Source: Shewanella sp. Arc9-LZ
Lineage (GTDB): Bacteria > Pseudomonadota > Gammaproteobacteria > Enterobacterales > Shewanellaceae
DNA length: 64,000 bases
NCBI RefSeq assembly: GCF_010092445.1
Contig: NZ_CP048031.1
Location: 4,847,032-4,911,031, forward strand
Reading direction: 5' to 3'
Numbering within the stretch: the stretch's first letter is position 1; each line of letters opens with the position of its first letter. The notes under the pieces were generated by a model that saw only the letters and a program-made list of their open reading frames with translations, did not search any database and was not told where the DNA came from. The translations under genes and the position numbers were made by a program. This document shows positions 19,207 through 27,438 of the stretch, in pieces.

Positions 19207-20353
19207 CGACGCGCTACAGGCATTCTATCAGCAGCAGTTTTCATCATTACCACAAGGGGTAGTTAGTGCTCCTGGTAGGGTTAATTTAATTGGTGAATTC
19301 ACCGACTACAATCAAGGTTTCGTATTACCTTGCGCACTCACTTTCCGCACTCAAGTTTTTTACCATATACGAAATGACAACACGGTTAATGTACTATCAA
19401 CCATGTATCCGAATGAACAAGAAAGTTTTGACGTTAATCAACCAATTAGTGCTGGTCAGTCACAATGGGGCAACTACATCCGTGCGGTTGCATTTGTGCT
19501 TAACCGTGCTGGCCACCAGCTACAAGGTGTTGATTTATTAATTGAAAGTAATGTGCCACAAGGCAGTGGTTTGTCATCTTCGGCGGCACTAGAAGTGGCT
19601 ATTGCAGGGATGTTTAATCATGTTTGCGGCCTAAATTTAACCGAAGAGCAAATCGCCTTATTCGGTCAACAAGCCGAGAATGATTTTATGGATTGCCAGT
19701 GCGGCATAATGGACCAGTTAATTTCAGCTAAAGGTCAACAAGACCAAGCGTTATTAATCGATTGCCAAAATTTACACACAAAATCGGTGACCATTCCAAC
19801 AGACTTATCGATTGTTATTGTTAACTCTAACTACCCTAGAAAGTTAGTCGACAGCGAATACAACCAACGCCGTATCGACTGCGAGCAAGCCGCCAGTAAA
19901 ATGGGCTTAACCACCCTGCGCGATGCTGACTTAGCGTTGTTAATGCAAACTAAGCCACAAATGAGCGCAAATGAATTCTCCCGAGCTCACCATGTGATCA
20001 CCGAAAATGCCCGCGTCATTGCCGCAACCCAAGCCTTAGCCAGTAATAACATCGAACAACTGCGCATTTTAATGACCGCATCACATCAATCGTTAAAGCA
20101 TGACTTTGAAGTGACCGTACCAGCCACCGATGGTTTAGTGCAAATTTGCCAACAAGCTTTAGCAGACAGAGGCGCCGTACGCATGACCGGTGGTGGATTT
20201 GGCGGCGCGATAGTGTGTTTATGCCGTAATGAAGACGTAGCCGCTATTCAGCAAGCGGTTGAGCAACACTATTTTGCGCAGTTTAATTTGCAAGCGGACA
20301 TTTATGTTTGCACCGCAGGCAAAGGATTAACCGTAGAAACGTTTCAGCAGTAA
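19199..20353 (+). CDS. galK: Galactokinase
   Basis: GHMP-family kinase making galactose 1-phosphate from galactose and ATP. The 384 residues match the family length. It shows the galactose signature GRVNLIGEFTDYNQG (residues 26-40), the ATP-binding loop VPQGSGLSSSAALE near 118, the catalytic Asp in CQCGIMDQL near 170, and motif 3 MTGGGFGGA near 330. One position stands out: the signature usually reads GEHTDY, with His helping to bind galactose, but here residue 34 is Phe. The ATG at 19199 follows AAGGA and overlaps the galT stop by eight bases. An earlier in-frame start at 19163 lies within galT and is rejected. Confidence 0.94.
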   Translation: MNNDALQAFYQQQFSSLPQGVVSAPGRVNLIGEFTDYNQGFVLPCALTFRTQVFYHIRNDNTVNVLSTMYPNEQESFDVNQPISAGQSQWGNYIRAVAFVLNRAGHQLQGVDLLIESNVPQGSGLSSSAALEVAIAGMFNHVCGLNLTEEQIALFGQQAENDFMDCQCGIMDQLISAKGQQDQALLIDCQNLHTKSVTIPTDLSIVIVNSNYPRKLVDSEYNQRRIDCEQAASKMGLTTLRDADLALLMQTKPQMSANEFSRAHHVITENARVIAATQALASNNIEQLRILMTASHQSLKHDFEVTVPATDGLVQICQQALADRGAVRMTGGGFGGAIVCLCRNEDVAAIQQAVEQHYFAQFNLQADIYVCTAGKGLTVETFQQ

Positions 20354-20477
20354 CTCTGTAAATGAGTCGATAACAAAAAATGATGTGGGTTGAGGACCCG
20401 CCCACATTACATAATAAAAATGACCAAGTACTACAGCCGATGCTGAAGAGCATGCATTACTGAAAAGGACAGCATTA

Positions 20478-21842
20478 ATGATGACCAAATCACTTATTTC
20501 TATCGCGTTGTTATGTTTAGGCACCCACTCAAGCGCCATTGCCGCAAACGCAACAGACAGTGACACAAAAAATACCATTCTAGTCGCCGAACAGCTTTAC
20601 CCCAACACACTGCCAAAGGAAGCGTTGCCAGAGCTAGCGCAAACAGGGCTTTATCAAGTCGGTGTTAAAACTGTTAACTTGATTCATAAAAATCAATTTA
20701 ATCCCAAAACCCAAATAGCTGAAGACCGAAAACTCAACATTGAGGTGTGGTACCCAAGTAACAAAACTGCCGCGACCAAGCAAAACCAACCGGCAGTATT
20801 AAATGCCGTTTATAATGATGAAACCCGTTTAGGATTACCATTTTCACTGCAAGGCAATGCCACTCGTGACGCAGAAGTGGCCGCATTAACGGATCAGCCA
20901 TTTCCACTCATCGTGTTATCCCATGGTTATACTGGCTATCGCACCATTATGTTTTACTTAGCTGAGCATCTAGCGTCACACGGATATATTGTTGCGGCAC
21001 TGGATCACACCGACTCGACTAATGCTGATGTCGATATGGTTAATGCTCCGGTTAGCGGTTTTTTTAGCACATTATTAAACCGTTCGCGTGATCAACAATT
21101 TGCCCTTGATTATTTTACCGGCAGTGACAATTTTGTCAGTCGCATTATCGACACGAAACGATCAGGCTTGATTGGCTATTCAATGGGCGGCTATGGTGCG
21201 GTAAACACTGTGGGCGGCTGTTATCAATTTAACCCACAAACTGCCGCTACCTTTACCGGCAGCAAAGACCAAAATATTATTAATGGTGCCATTACTTTAC
21301 TCAACACCTGTGCTGGTGGCCAAACAGCCCCTGTAACAGTTGATCCTAAATGGAAAGCCATGATTGCTATGGCCCCCTGGGGAGGCAACCATCAACTATT
21401 TGACCCAGTAGCATTAGCAAAAATAACCGTCCCAACACTGTATGTTGCTGGCGATCTTGATGATATTTCTGGTTATAAAGGAATTCAATCGCTATACCAG
21501 CAAACTGGCGGTGAACATACCTATATGCTCACCTATCATAATGCTCGCCATAATATTGCCCCACATCCAGCACCTAAAGTGGCTTACCAAAATGAAATAG
21601 ATTTAGGCCACTATTTTGAACCCGCCTGGAATACGACACAGCTTAATACCATCAATAAACACTTTGCATTAGCTATGATGGATTGCCATGTTAAAAATCA
21701 ACAAGATAAGTGTTCATACCTACAATTAAGCGCTCAGTCTAATGAGCAAGATCAACAAGGCAATCCAACGACAGCCTGGAAAGGTTTTGCCCACAGCTAT
21801 GCCACAGGCATGTCATGGGATATGAAATCCGCACCGCAATAA
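20478..21842 (+). CDS. Exported alpha/beta hydrolase, PAF-acetylhydrolase / dienelactone-hydrolase-like esterase
   Basis: A 454-residue serine hydrolase with a clear signal peptide (MMTKSLISIALLCLG..., cleavage probably after AIA at about residue 23). The fold is visible from FPLIVLSHGYTGYRT (oxyanion strand, about 145) and the nucleophile elbow GYSMGGYG (about 235) to an acidic residue in YVAGDLDD (about 335) and His in YHNARHNIAP (about 360). The long form and LSHGYTGYR pattern resemble PAF-acetylhydrolase-like predicted lipases and esterases rather than small dienelactone hydrolases. The substrate is unknown; an acyl ester of a glycolipid would suit the neighbourhood. It follows galK after a 124-base gap and has its own AAGGA site. 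About 366 non-coding bases follow. Confidence 0.75.
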   Translation: MMTKSLISIALLCLGTHSSAIAANATDSDTKNTILVAEQLYPNTLPKEALPELAQTGLYQVGVKTVNLIHKNQFNPKTQIAEDRKLNIEVWYPSNKTAATKQNQPAVLNAVYNDETRLGLPFSLQGNATRDAEVAALTDQPFPLIVLSHGYTGYRTIMFYLAEHLASHGYIVAALDHTDSTNADVDMVNAPVSGFFSTLLNRSRDQQFALDYFTGSDNFVSRIIDTKRSGLIGYSMGGYGAVNTVGGCYQFNPQTAATFTGSKDQNIINGAITLLNTCAGGQTAPVTVDPKWKAMIAMAPWGGNHQLFDPVALAKITVPTLYVAGDLDDISGYKGIQSLYQQTGGEHTYMLTYHNARHNIAPHPAPKVAYQNEIDLGHYFEPAWNTTQLNTINKHFALAMMDCHVKNQQDKCSYLQLSAQSNEQDQQGNPTTAWKGFAHSYATGMSWDMKSAPQ

Positions 21843-22209
21843 ATAACCATTTTGAAATTGTTTTGATTGTTATCAGAATGTTTTTTTACAAGAAATGAAC
21901 TATACCAAAGTGTAATAAACACAAAAAATACAGTCTGATTACTGTCTGAATAAACATTGAGCGATGACAGTAATATCTTTAAATTACAAAGACTAAATTC
22001 ATTTACAACCTTAGGTTTTGGTACTATTTATTGCAATGTATATCACCATGATGTCAGTGATTAGTCTAAAAATTCATCATTAAATTACACCATACTTGTT
22101 AAGAAAAGGTTGATATTTAAGCTCAATTAATATATTTATAAGATAAATAAGCTTTAATTAAAAATAAAGATTTTATAAAAAAGCAACAACATCAACTGGG
22201 GGAAGAAAA
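21843..22209 (+). promoter_or_regulatory. AT-rich leader of the TonB receptor gene
   Basis: About 366 bases without a gene. I see no terminator with a T run after the hydrolase. TAAGATAAATA at 22139-22149 is a one-mismatch copy of the locus motif, and the flanks ATTTATAAGATAAAT form a small palindrome. A strong ribosome site (GGGGGA) precedes the receptor ATG. Confidence 0.45.
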
Positions 22210-24975
22210 ATGTCGACAAAAGGAATCGCAACTTTTGGTAAGAGGACAACGATAGCACTTGCCATTGCTGGGGCATTAGGAAGTGTTAACGGCGTCTCTG
22301 CAGCAGAAGCAGAAACTCAAGCTAATGAACAAACAATAGAAGTTATTGCTGTAAAGGGGATACGCAGCAGTTTAAAAAATTCAATGGCCGATAAGAAATC
22401 TGCTTCGGTTGTGTCGGATGGTATTTCAGCCGAAGATTTAGGTAAGTTTCCAGATTTAAACGTAGCCGAATCATTACAACGTATTACTGGTGTATCGATT
22501 GACCGAAGTGGTGGTGAAGGTCAGGCAGTAACGGTTCGTGGCTTTGGCCCACAATTCAATACAGTATTGGTTAACGGCCGTCAATTAGCGACAGATAGCG
22601 CTGGTCGTGAGTTTAATTTCGACATCTTAGCCGCTGACCAAATTACGGGTGCTAACGTCTATAAAACCAGCAGTGCCAGCATGCAAGAAGGTGGCATTGG
22701 CGGTACGGTCGACGTCACAACCGCGCGTCCGTTTGATTATTCAGGCTTCCAACTTGTCGGTTCTGTGAAAGGAATGTATGAAAGTCTTTCAGAAGAAGTT
22801 TCACCTTCTGTCTCAGGTTTGATCAGTAACACCTTCAATGATGAAACTATGGGTGTATTACTTGCCGTAAGCCATCAAGAGCGCCAAGTTCAAATTAACC
22901 AAATCAACACCGCCGGTTGGCGTGGCGGTCAAACTATTTCCAATTCACGTGATGGCGTGTTGTTTACCAATGCTTATATTCCACGTAACTGGGACCAAAT
23001 CGTTGATCAACAGGACCGAACTCGTACTAACGGTAGCTTAGTATTCCAGTATGCTCCGTCTGACGACGTCAGCATTACCTTGGATGGTTTTATTTCAAAA
23101 TTTGAAGTGGATTCTGAAGTTACCGATTTAGCATCATGGTTTGAGCCAGACCGCGTTGGTAATGCCACTATCGACCCTGCAACAGGCACCTTATTAACCT
23201 TTAGCCAAGATGTTGGTTTACATCAAGGCAGTGGCGACCCAGCAACTGACTTTGTGTCGCACACTCGCAACTCTCGCGACGTGACAAACAGCGGTGTCGG
23301 CTTAAATGTTAAATGGGATATTACAGACCAATTAAAAGCTAACTTTGATGTTTCAAACTCAAATGCTGAAAACGATCGTGCTGGCCGCGACCGTTTCAAC
23401 GTTGTCGGTATGACCAACAGCTATGAATTTGATGGCTCGGGTGGAACCCCTACCGTTATCCATGGTGGTTTTGAAAATGGCAACTTACCTGATGCCGGCC
23501 TTTCTCGTTTACATTATAACGAAAAAGGTAATCAATTTACTGACGAAGATGAAATTACTGAGTTTAAAGCTGATTTCGAATATTCACCTGATTCATTGGT
23601 GTTCACGAAAGCGAAATTTGGTCTATACCGTCAAGAGCGTGAAAAATCCAGTTACCAGATTTTTGGTAGTCAGTGTCAATTCTGTGGTTATGGTACTCCT
23701 GCACCCAATGAAGCCATTAACTTCAGACCCTATACTGCGAATAACTATTTCTCTGGTTTAATCGACACCTTCTACACCTATGATGGTGATGCTATGGTCG
23801 ATTATTTAGCCGCTGAAGGTTATCCAATCACCCCAACACTGCAAAACAATCGCTATACCATTAATGAAGATGTCAGCAGCTTATACATGAACTTCACGTT
23901 TGTGTATGACGTAGGTGATATGCCATTAACGGTTGATTTAGGGGCTCGTTACTCAACGACTGATGTAGAAGTCAGTGCCGTACAGAGTTATATTTCTGAC
24001 GTAGTACCAACCAGTGATGCGACATTGTTCCAAAACATATACGGTCCAGCGACAAATATTACTCAAGGCACAACTTACTCAAACTTGTTGCCAAGCGTAA
24101 ACGTGAAGTTAGACCTACAAGACGACATGGTGCTACGTTTTGCCATGTATGACTCGTTAACCCGTCCAACCATGTCACAGCTATCTCCAGCGACTAACTT
24201 TAACGAGCCACGTCGTCAGAACTTAACAGCTAGCGGTGGTAATCCATCACTTGAACCGTTCCGTTCTGAAAACTGGGATATCTCTTACGAGTGGTATTAC
24301 GATGACGCCAGCATCTTCAGCTTTGCATTTTTCAGTAAAGAAGTTGACGACTTTATCGTAACGTTAACGGGTGATGAAACTTACCAAATGACTGACCGAA
24401 CTGGCCCAGACTTTAACTGTAGCACGGCTAACTCAGACTTATGTTCTGACCCAGTTGTTGGCACAACAGAAGAGTTAAATGGTCAGTCAGAACAGTACAC
24501 TGTGACCCGCCCTCGTAACGGTGAATCAGCACGTATTACTGGTTATGAAGTTGCCTTAACTCATATCTTCGACAACGGCTTTGGTGTTACCGCCAACGCG
24601 ACTGTGGTTGATAGCAATGTGACAGTAGATGCTAACAGCACTCAAAGTTTCGCACTTGAAGGTTTAGGTAATTCACAAAACTTAATCGTGTTCTATGAGC
24701 AAGATAACTTCCAAGCCCGTGTTGCATTTAACAACCGCGAAGGCTTCTTACGTCAGCTAGACAATGGTTTTAATGGTGAACCAATCAATACCGAAACGTT
24801 TGGCCAGTGGGATATTAGCGCCAGCTATGACATCACTGAACATGTATCGGTGTTTGTTGAAGGCATTAACATCACTGAAGAAGAGCTCGTTCAAACAGGT
24901 CGTTTCGCCAACCAAATTTATTCGGTTGAAGATAACGGATCGCGCTATTCTCTAGGCGTTAGAGGCAAGTTTTAA
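22210..24975 (+). CDS. TonB-dependent outer-membrane receptor (carbohydrate type)
   Basis: A 921-residue gated beta-barrel that imports its ligand using TonB energy. A signal peptide (cleavage near VSAAEA, residue 32) precedes a TonB-box-like segment (IEVIAVKGIRSSL, about 43-55). The plug domain follows with LQRITGVSIDR, VTVRGFGPQFNTVLVNGR and GGTVDVTTARPFDY, then the barrel, closing with YSLGVRGKF and its terminal Phe. The GIRSSL start and plug style are those of the Xanthomonas/Caulobacter-type receptors that serve plant and algal sugars rather than siderophores. The next genes, halogenase-like and SapC, are habitual companions of that group. It ends at a strong terminator, so the downstream genes have their own promoter. 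The ligand here is probably a galactose-containing molecule. Confidence 0.92.
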   Translation: MSTKGIATFGKRTTIALAIAGALGSVNGVSAAEAETQANEQTIEVIAVKGIRSSLKNSMADKKSASVVSDGISAEDLGKFPDLNVAESLQRITGVSIDRSGGEGQAVTVRGFGPQFNTVLVNGRQLATDSAGREFNFDILAADQITGANVYKTSSASMQEGGIGGTVDVTTARPFDYSGFQLVGSVKGMYESLSEEVSPSVSGLISNTFNDETMGVLLAVSHQERQVQINQINTAGWRGGQTISNSRDGVLFTNAYIPRNWDQIVDQQDRTRTNGSLVFQYAPSDDVSITLDGFISKFEVDSEVTDLASWFEPDRVGNATIDPATGTLLTFSQDVGLHQGSGDPATDFVSHTRNSRDVTNSGVGLNVKWDITDQLKANFDVSNSNAENDRAGRDRFNVVGMTNSYEFDGSGGTPTVIHGGFENGNLPDAGLSRLHYNEKGNQFTDEDEITEFKADFEYSPDSLVFTKAKFGLYRQEREKSSYQIFGSQCQFCGYGTPAPNEAINFRPYTANNYFSGLIDTFYTYDGDAMVDYLAAEGYPITPTLQNNRYTINEDVSSLYMNFTFVYDVGDMPLTVDLGARYSTTDVEVSAVQSYISDVVPTSDATLFQNIYGPATNITQGTTYSNLLPSVNVKLDLQDDMVLRFAMYDSLTRPTMSQLSPATNFNEPRRQNLTASGGNPSLEPFRSENWDISYEWYYDDASIFSFAFFSKEVDDFIVTLTGDETYQMTDRTGPDFNCSTANSDLCSDPVVGTTEELNGQSEQYTVTRPRNGESARITGYEVALTHIFDNGFGVTANATVVDSNVTVDANSTQSFALEGLGNSQNLIVFYEQDNFQARVAFNNREGFLRQLDNGFNGEPINTETFGQWDISASYDITEHVSVFVEGINITEEELVQTGRFANQIYSVEDNGSRYSLGVRGKF

Positions 24976-24987
24976 ATTATAAGTAAT

Positions 24988-25018
24988 AAAAGACAGGTGC
25001 TTAGCACCTGTCTTTTTT
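24988..25018 (+). terminator. Strong terminator after the TonB receptor
   Basis: AAAAGACAGGTGC pairs with GCACCTGTCTTTT around a TTA loop, followed by further Ts, a textbook intrinsic terminator. Confidence 0.9.
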
Positions 25019-25021
25019 GTT

Positions 25022-25032
25022 TATGATATATA
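25022..25032 (+). promoter_or_regulatory. Candidate operator TATGATATATA before the halogenase-like operon
   Basis: Identical to the 11-mer at 10394. It lies between the receptor terminator and the next gene, where the promoter of the halogenase-sapC-symporter unit must be. Confidence 0.4.
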
Positions 25033-25105
25033 AAACACACCTTGTGATAGTGTTTAACTACGACGGTAATTAAGCACATTTCATTGCAAATAGGATGTTA
25101 ACCCA

Positions 25106-26629
25106 ATGGCAAAAGCAGTCAAAAAAATAATCATTGTGGGTGGAGGTACAGCGGGTTGGTTAACCGCAGCTATCATTGCATCGCACCATAAAAGCCAGAC
25201 AGGTAATGACTTAACAATTATTTTAGTGGAATCATCAGACATTCCCACGGTCGGTGTTGGTGAAGGCACTTGGCCAACCATGAAAAATACCTTACAACAA
25301 ATAGGTTTAAGCGAAAGCGAAGTCTTTAAGGCTTGTCACGCCACGTTTAAACAAGGCGGCAAGTTTGTTAACTGGGTCCATGGAAATGGCGACTTTTACT
25401 ACCATCCATTTACGGTTCCATTAGGTTATGGTCGTATCGACTTAGCACCTTATATCGACAACATCAAAGACTATGCCGAACACACCAACTTCCAACATGC
25501 TATTTGTGAGTCAGGCCTTGCTCCTCGCAGCATGGCAGAAGGCGAATATCAAGGCAGCTGCAATTATGCTTACCATCTTGATGCTGGCGCCTTTGCCGAC
25601 TTATTAAAACAGCATTGTAAAGCCAAGCTAGCAGTAGAGCATGTCATCGGAACAGTAGAACAAGCCCATGTCGATAGCCAAGGTAACATCAGTCATATTT
25701 CACTTGCTGACCAAGGTTCAATTGACGGTGATTTATTTATCGATTGCAGCGGTTTTGCATCTTTATTACTGGGTAAAACACTTAATGTGCCGTTTGTTAA
25801 ACTGGATCATGTGCTATTTAACGACCGCGCCATTGCAATGCAAGTGCCCTATACAGATCAGCATAGCCCGATTGCATCGCACACCATCGCCACAGCGCAG
25901 GACTCAGGTTGGATTTGGGATATTGGCTTAACACATCGCCGCGGTGTCGGTCATGTGTATTCAAGTCGTTATATGACCGACGAACAGGCTGAAGCCAATT
26001 TACGCCGTTATATTGGCCCCCAAGCCGAAGGTTTAAGCGTAAAAAAAATCAGCTATCAAAGTGGTCATCGTGAACGCTATTGGCAAAAAAATTGTGTTGC
26101 TGTTGGCATGGCAGCAGGATTTGTTGAGCCACTAGAAGCCACTGCGATTATGCTAGTCGAAATATCTGCACGCTACATTGCCGACAACCTACCGGTTAAC
26201 GATACCATCATGGCATTAACGGCCAAACGGTTTAACCAACAAATGGAATATCGCTGGGGACGTATTGTTGATTTTTTAAAACTACATTACATGCTGACGA
26301 AAAGACCCGAACCCTATTGGCAAGCACATTGTCATCCCGACTCTATTCCACAGAGCTTACAAGAAGACTTAAGCATTTGGGCTTATCGAGGCCCCACCAG
26401 CAAAGACTTCAATGGCCCAAATGAGTTATTTCCAGCCGCTAGTTATCAATATGTACTTTATGGTATGGGTTTCAGCCCTGACTATTCTCAACATGCACAC
26501 TTATACCAACAACAGGCCCAAGCCACTCAGATACTTAACCGTAATGTTCAGCTTACGCAGCAGATGCTCAATACATTGCCGCCTCATCGAGACTTCATTG
26601 AACAATGGTTAACTCATTCTCAACAATAG
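25106..26629 (+). CDS. Tryptophan-halogenase-like FAD-dependent monooxygenase family protein
   Basis: A 507-residue flavoprotein of the flavin-dependent halogenase fold. The FAD motif GGGTAGWLTA is at residues 11-20, VGVGEGTWPTMKNTL near 50, and a Lys in the expected catalytic-lysine region (TFKQGGKFVNW, about 80-90). The second signature, normally WxWxIP, reads WIWDIG (about residue 270), so the Pro found in proven halogenases is missing. VAVGMAAGFVEPLEATA-type text near 345 is conserved. Proteins like this sit beside TonB receptors and SapC in carbohydrate loci of Caulobacter- and Shewanella-like bacteria, and halogenation has not been shown for them. Halogenation or oxidation of an imported aglycone are both possible. 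Confidence 0.83.
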   Translation: MAKAVKKIIIVGGGTAGWLTAAIIASHHKSQTGNDLTIILVESSDIPTVGVGEGTWPTMKNTLQQIGLSESEVFKACHATFKQGGKFVNWVHGNGDFYYHPFTVPLGYGRIDLAPYIDNIKDYAEHTNFQHAICESGLAPRSMAEGEYQGSCNYAYHLDAGAFADLLKQHCKAKLAVEHVIGTVEQAHVDSQGNISHISLADQGSIDGDLFIDCSGFASLLLGKTLNVPFVKLDHVLFNDRAIAMQVPYTDQHSPIASHTIATAQDSGWIWDIGLTHRRGVGHVYSSRYMTDEQAEANLRRYIGPQAEGLSVKKISYQSGHRERYWQKNCVAVGMAAGFVEPLEATAIMLVEISARYIADNLPVNDTIMALTAKRFNQQMEYRWGRIVDFLKLHYMLTKRPEPYWQAHCHPDSIPQSLQEDLSIWAYRGPTSKDFNGPNELFPAASYQYVLYGMGFSPDYSQHAHLYQQQAQATQILNRNVQLTQQMLNTLPPHRDFIEQWLTHSQQ

Positions 26630-26638
26630 AATAAAAAT

Positions 26639-27403
26639 ATGAAAAAACTAACAGAATTAACGCCTCAACAGCACCAAAACTTACGATTAGCAAACGACAG
26701 CGCCATCCAATTTGCTCATCAACAAAACATCATGAACCTGCGGGTATCTGAAGTCAGCCAAACGGCTTGCAGTATGCCAATTGTTTATGTCCGTGATGGT
26801 AACAATGGTCAATGGGTATTAACGGCATTTACTAGCTTCGAGCAAGGTAGCAACCTATTTGTCGAACAAGGTAAGTGGACCGCGCTACACACGCCAACTA
26901 ACATGCAAACCTTTCCATTTTTTTTGATGATGTTACCTGACGACCCACAACGTTACACCATTGGTATTGACGAACAACATGGGGTGTTTTCTGCCACAAC
27001 AGGACAAGCCATTTTTGAAACCAACGGCAAAGCATCGCTGCATTTATCTAGAGTAAAAGCTTTGCTTGAATCTGACATTAACAATGATCTCCAGACCCAA
27101 GCATTTAATCAGCATATTAGCCAACTTGGCCTGCTACGCCCAATTAGTATTTTAATCCAGCATCAAGATGGCTCAACACCTAGTTTGTCGGGTTTATTCA
27201 CTATTGATGAAGACAAACTACAAGCCCTCAGCCAAGAAGCACTCTTTGAGCTACACCAGAAAGGTTATCTTGCGCCATTACAAGCCATGCTAATGTCATT
27301 ATTTCAACTCAATGCGCTGATCAAAAAGCACAATAAAACCCCAGGCTTGAACCCAATAAAAAGCATCAAATTAGAAGTCAGTAAAAATTCAGCTGCGGCA
27401 TAA
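26639..27403 (+). CDS. SapC-family protein
   Basis: A 254-residue protein of the SapC family (named after an S-layer-locus gene of Campylobacter), biochemical role unknown. Visible family traits include ACSMPIVYV near residue 43, the FPFFLMM segment near 95, FETNGKASLHL near 133, and a LSGLFTIDEDKLQALS segment near 186. There is no signal peptide or membrane span. It starts nine bases after the halogenase-like gene and is followed after 35 bases by the symporter, so the three are one operon. Conserved linkage of SapC with TonB receptors and halogenase-like proteins suggests a common task in handling receptor-imported sugars. Confidence 0.85.
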   Translation: MKKLTELTPQQHQNLRLANDSAIQFAHQQNIMNLRVSEVSQTACSMPIVYVRDGNNGQWVLTAFTSFEQGSNLFVEQGKWTALHTPTNMQTFPFFLMMLPDDPQRYTIGIDEQHGVFSATTGQAIFETNGKASLHLSRVKALLESDINNDLQTQAFNQHISQLGLLRPISILIQHQDGSTPSLSGLFTIDEDKLQALSQEALFELHQKGYLAPLQAMLMSLFQLNALIKKHNKTPGLNPIKSIKLEVSKNSAAA

Positions 27404-27438
27404 CAATACCCAATAAAAACTTGGGAAAGGGAACAATA

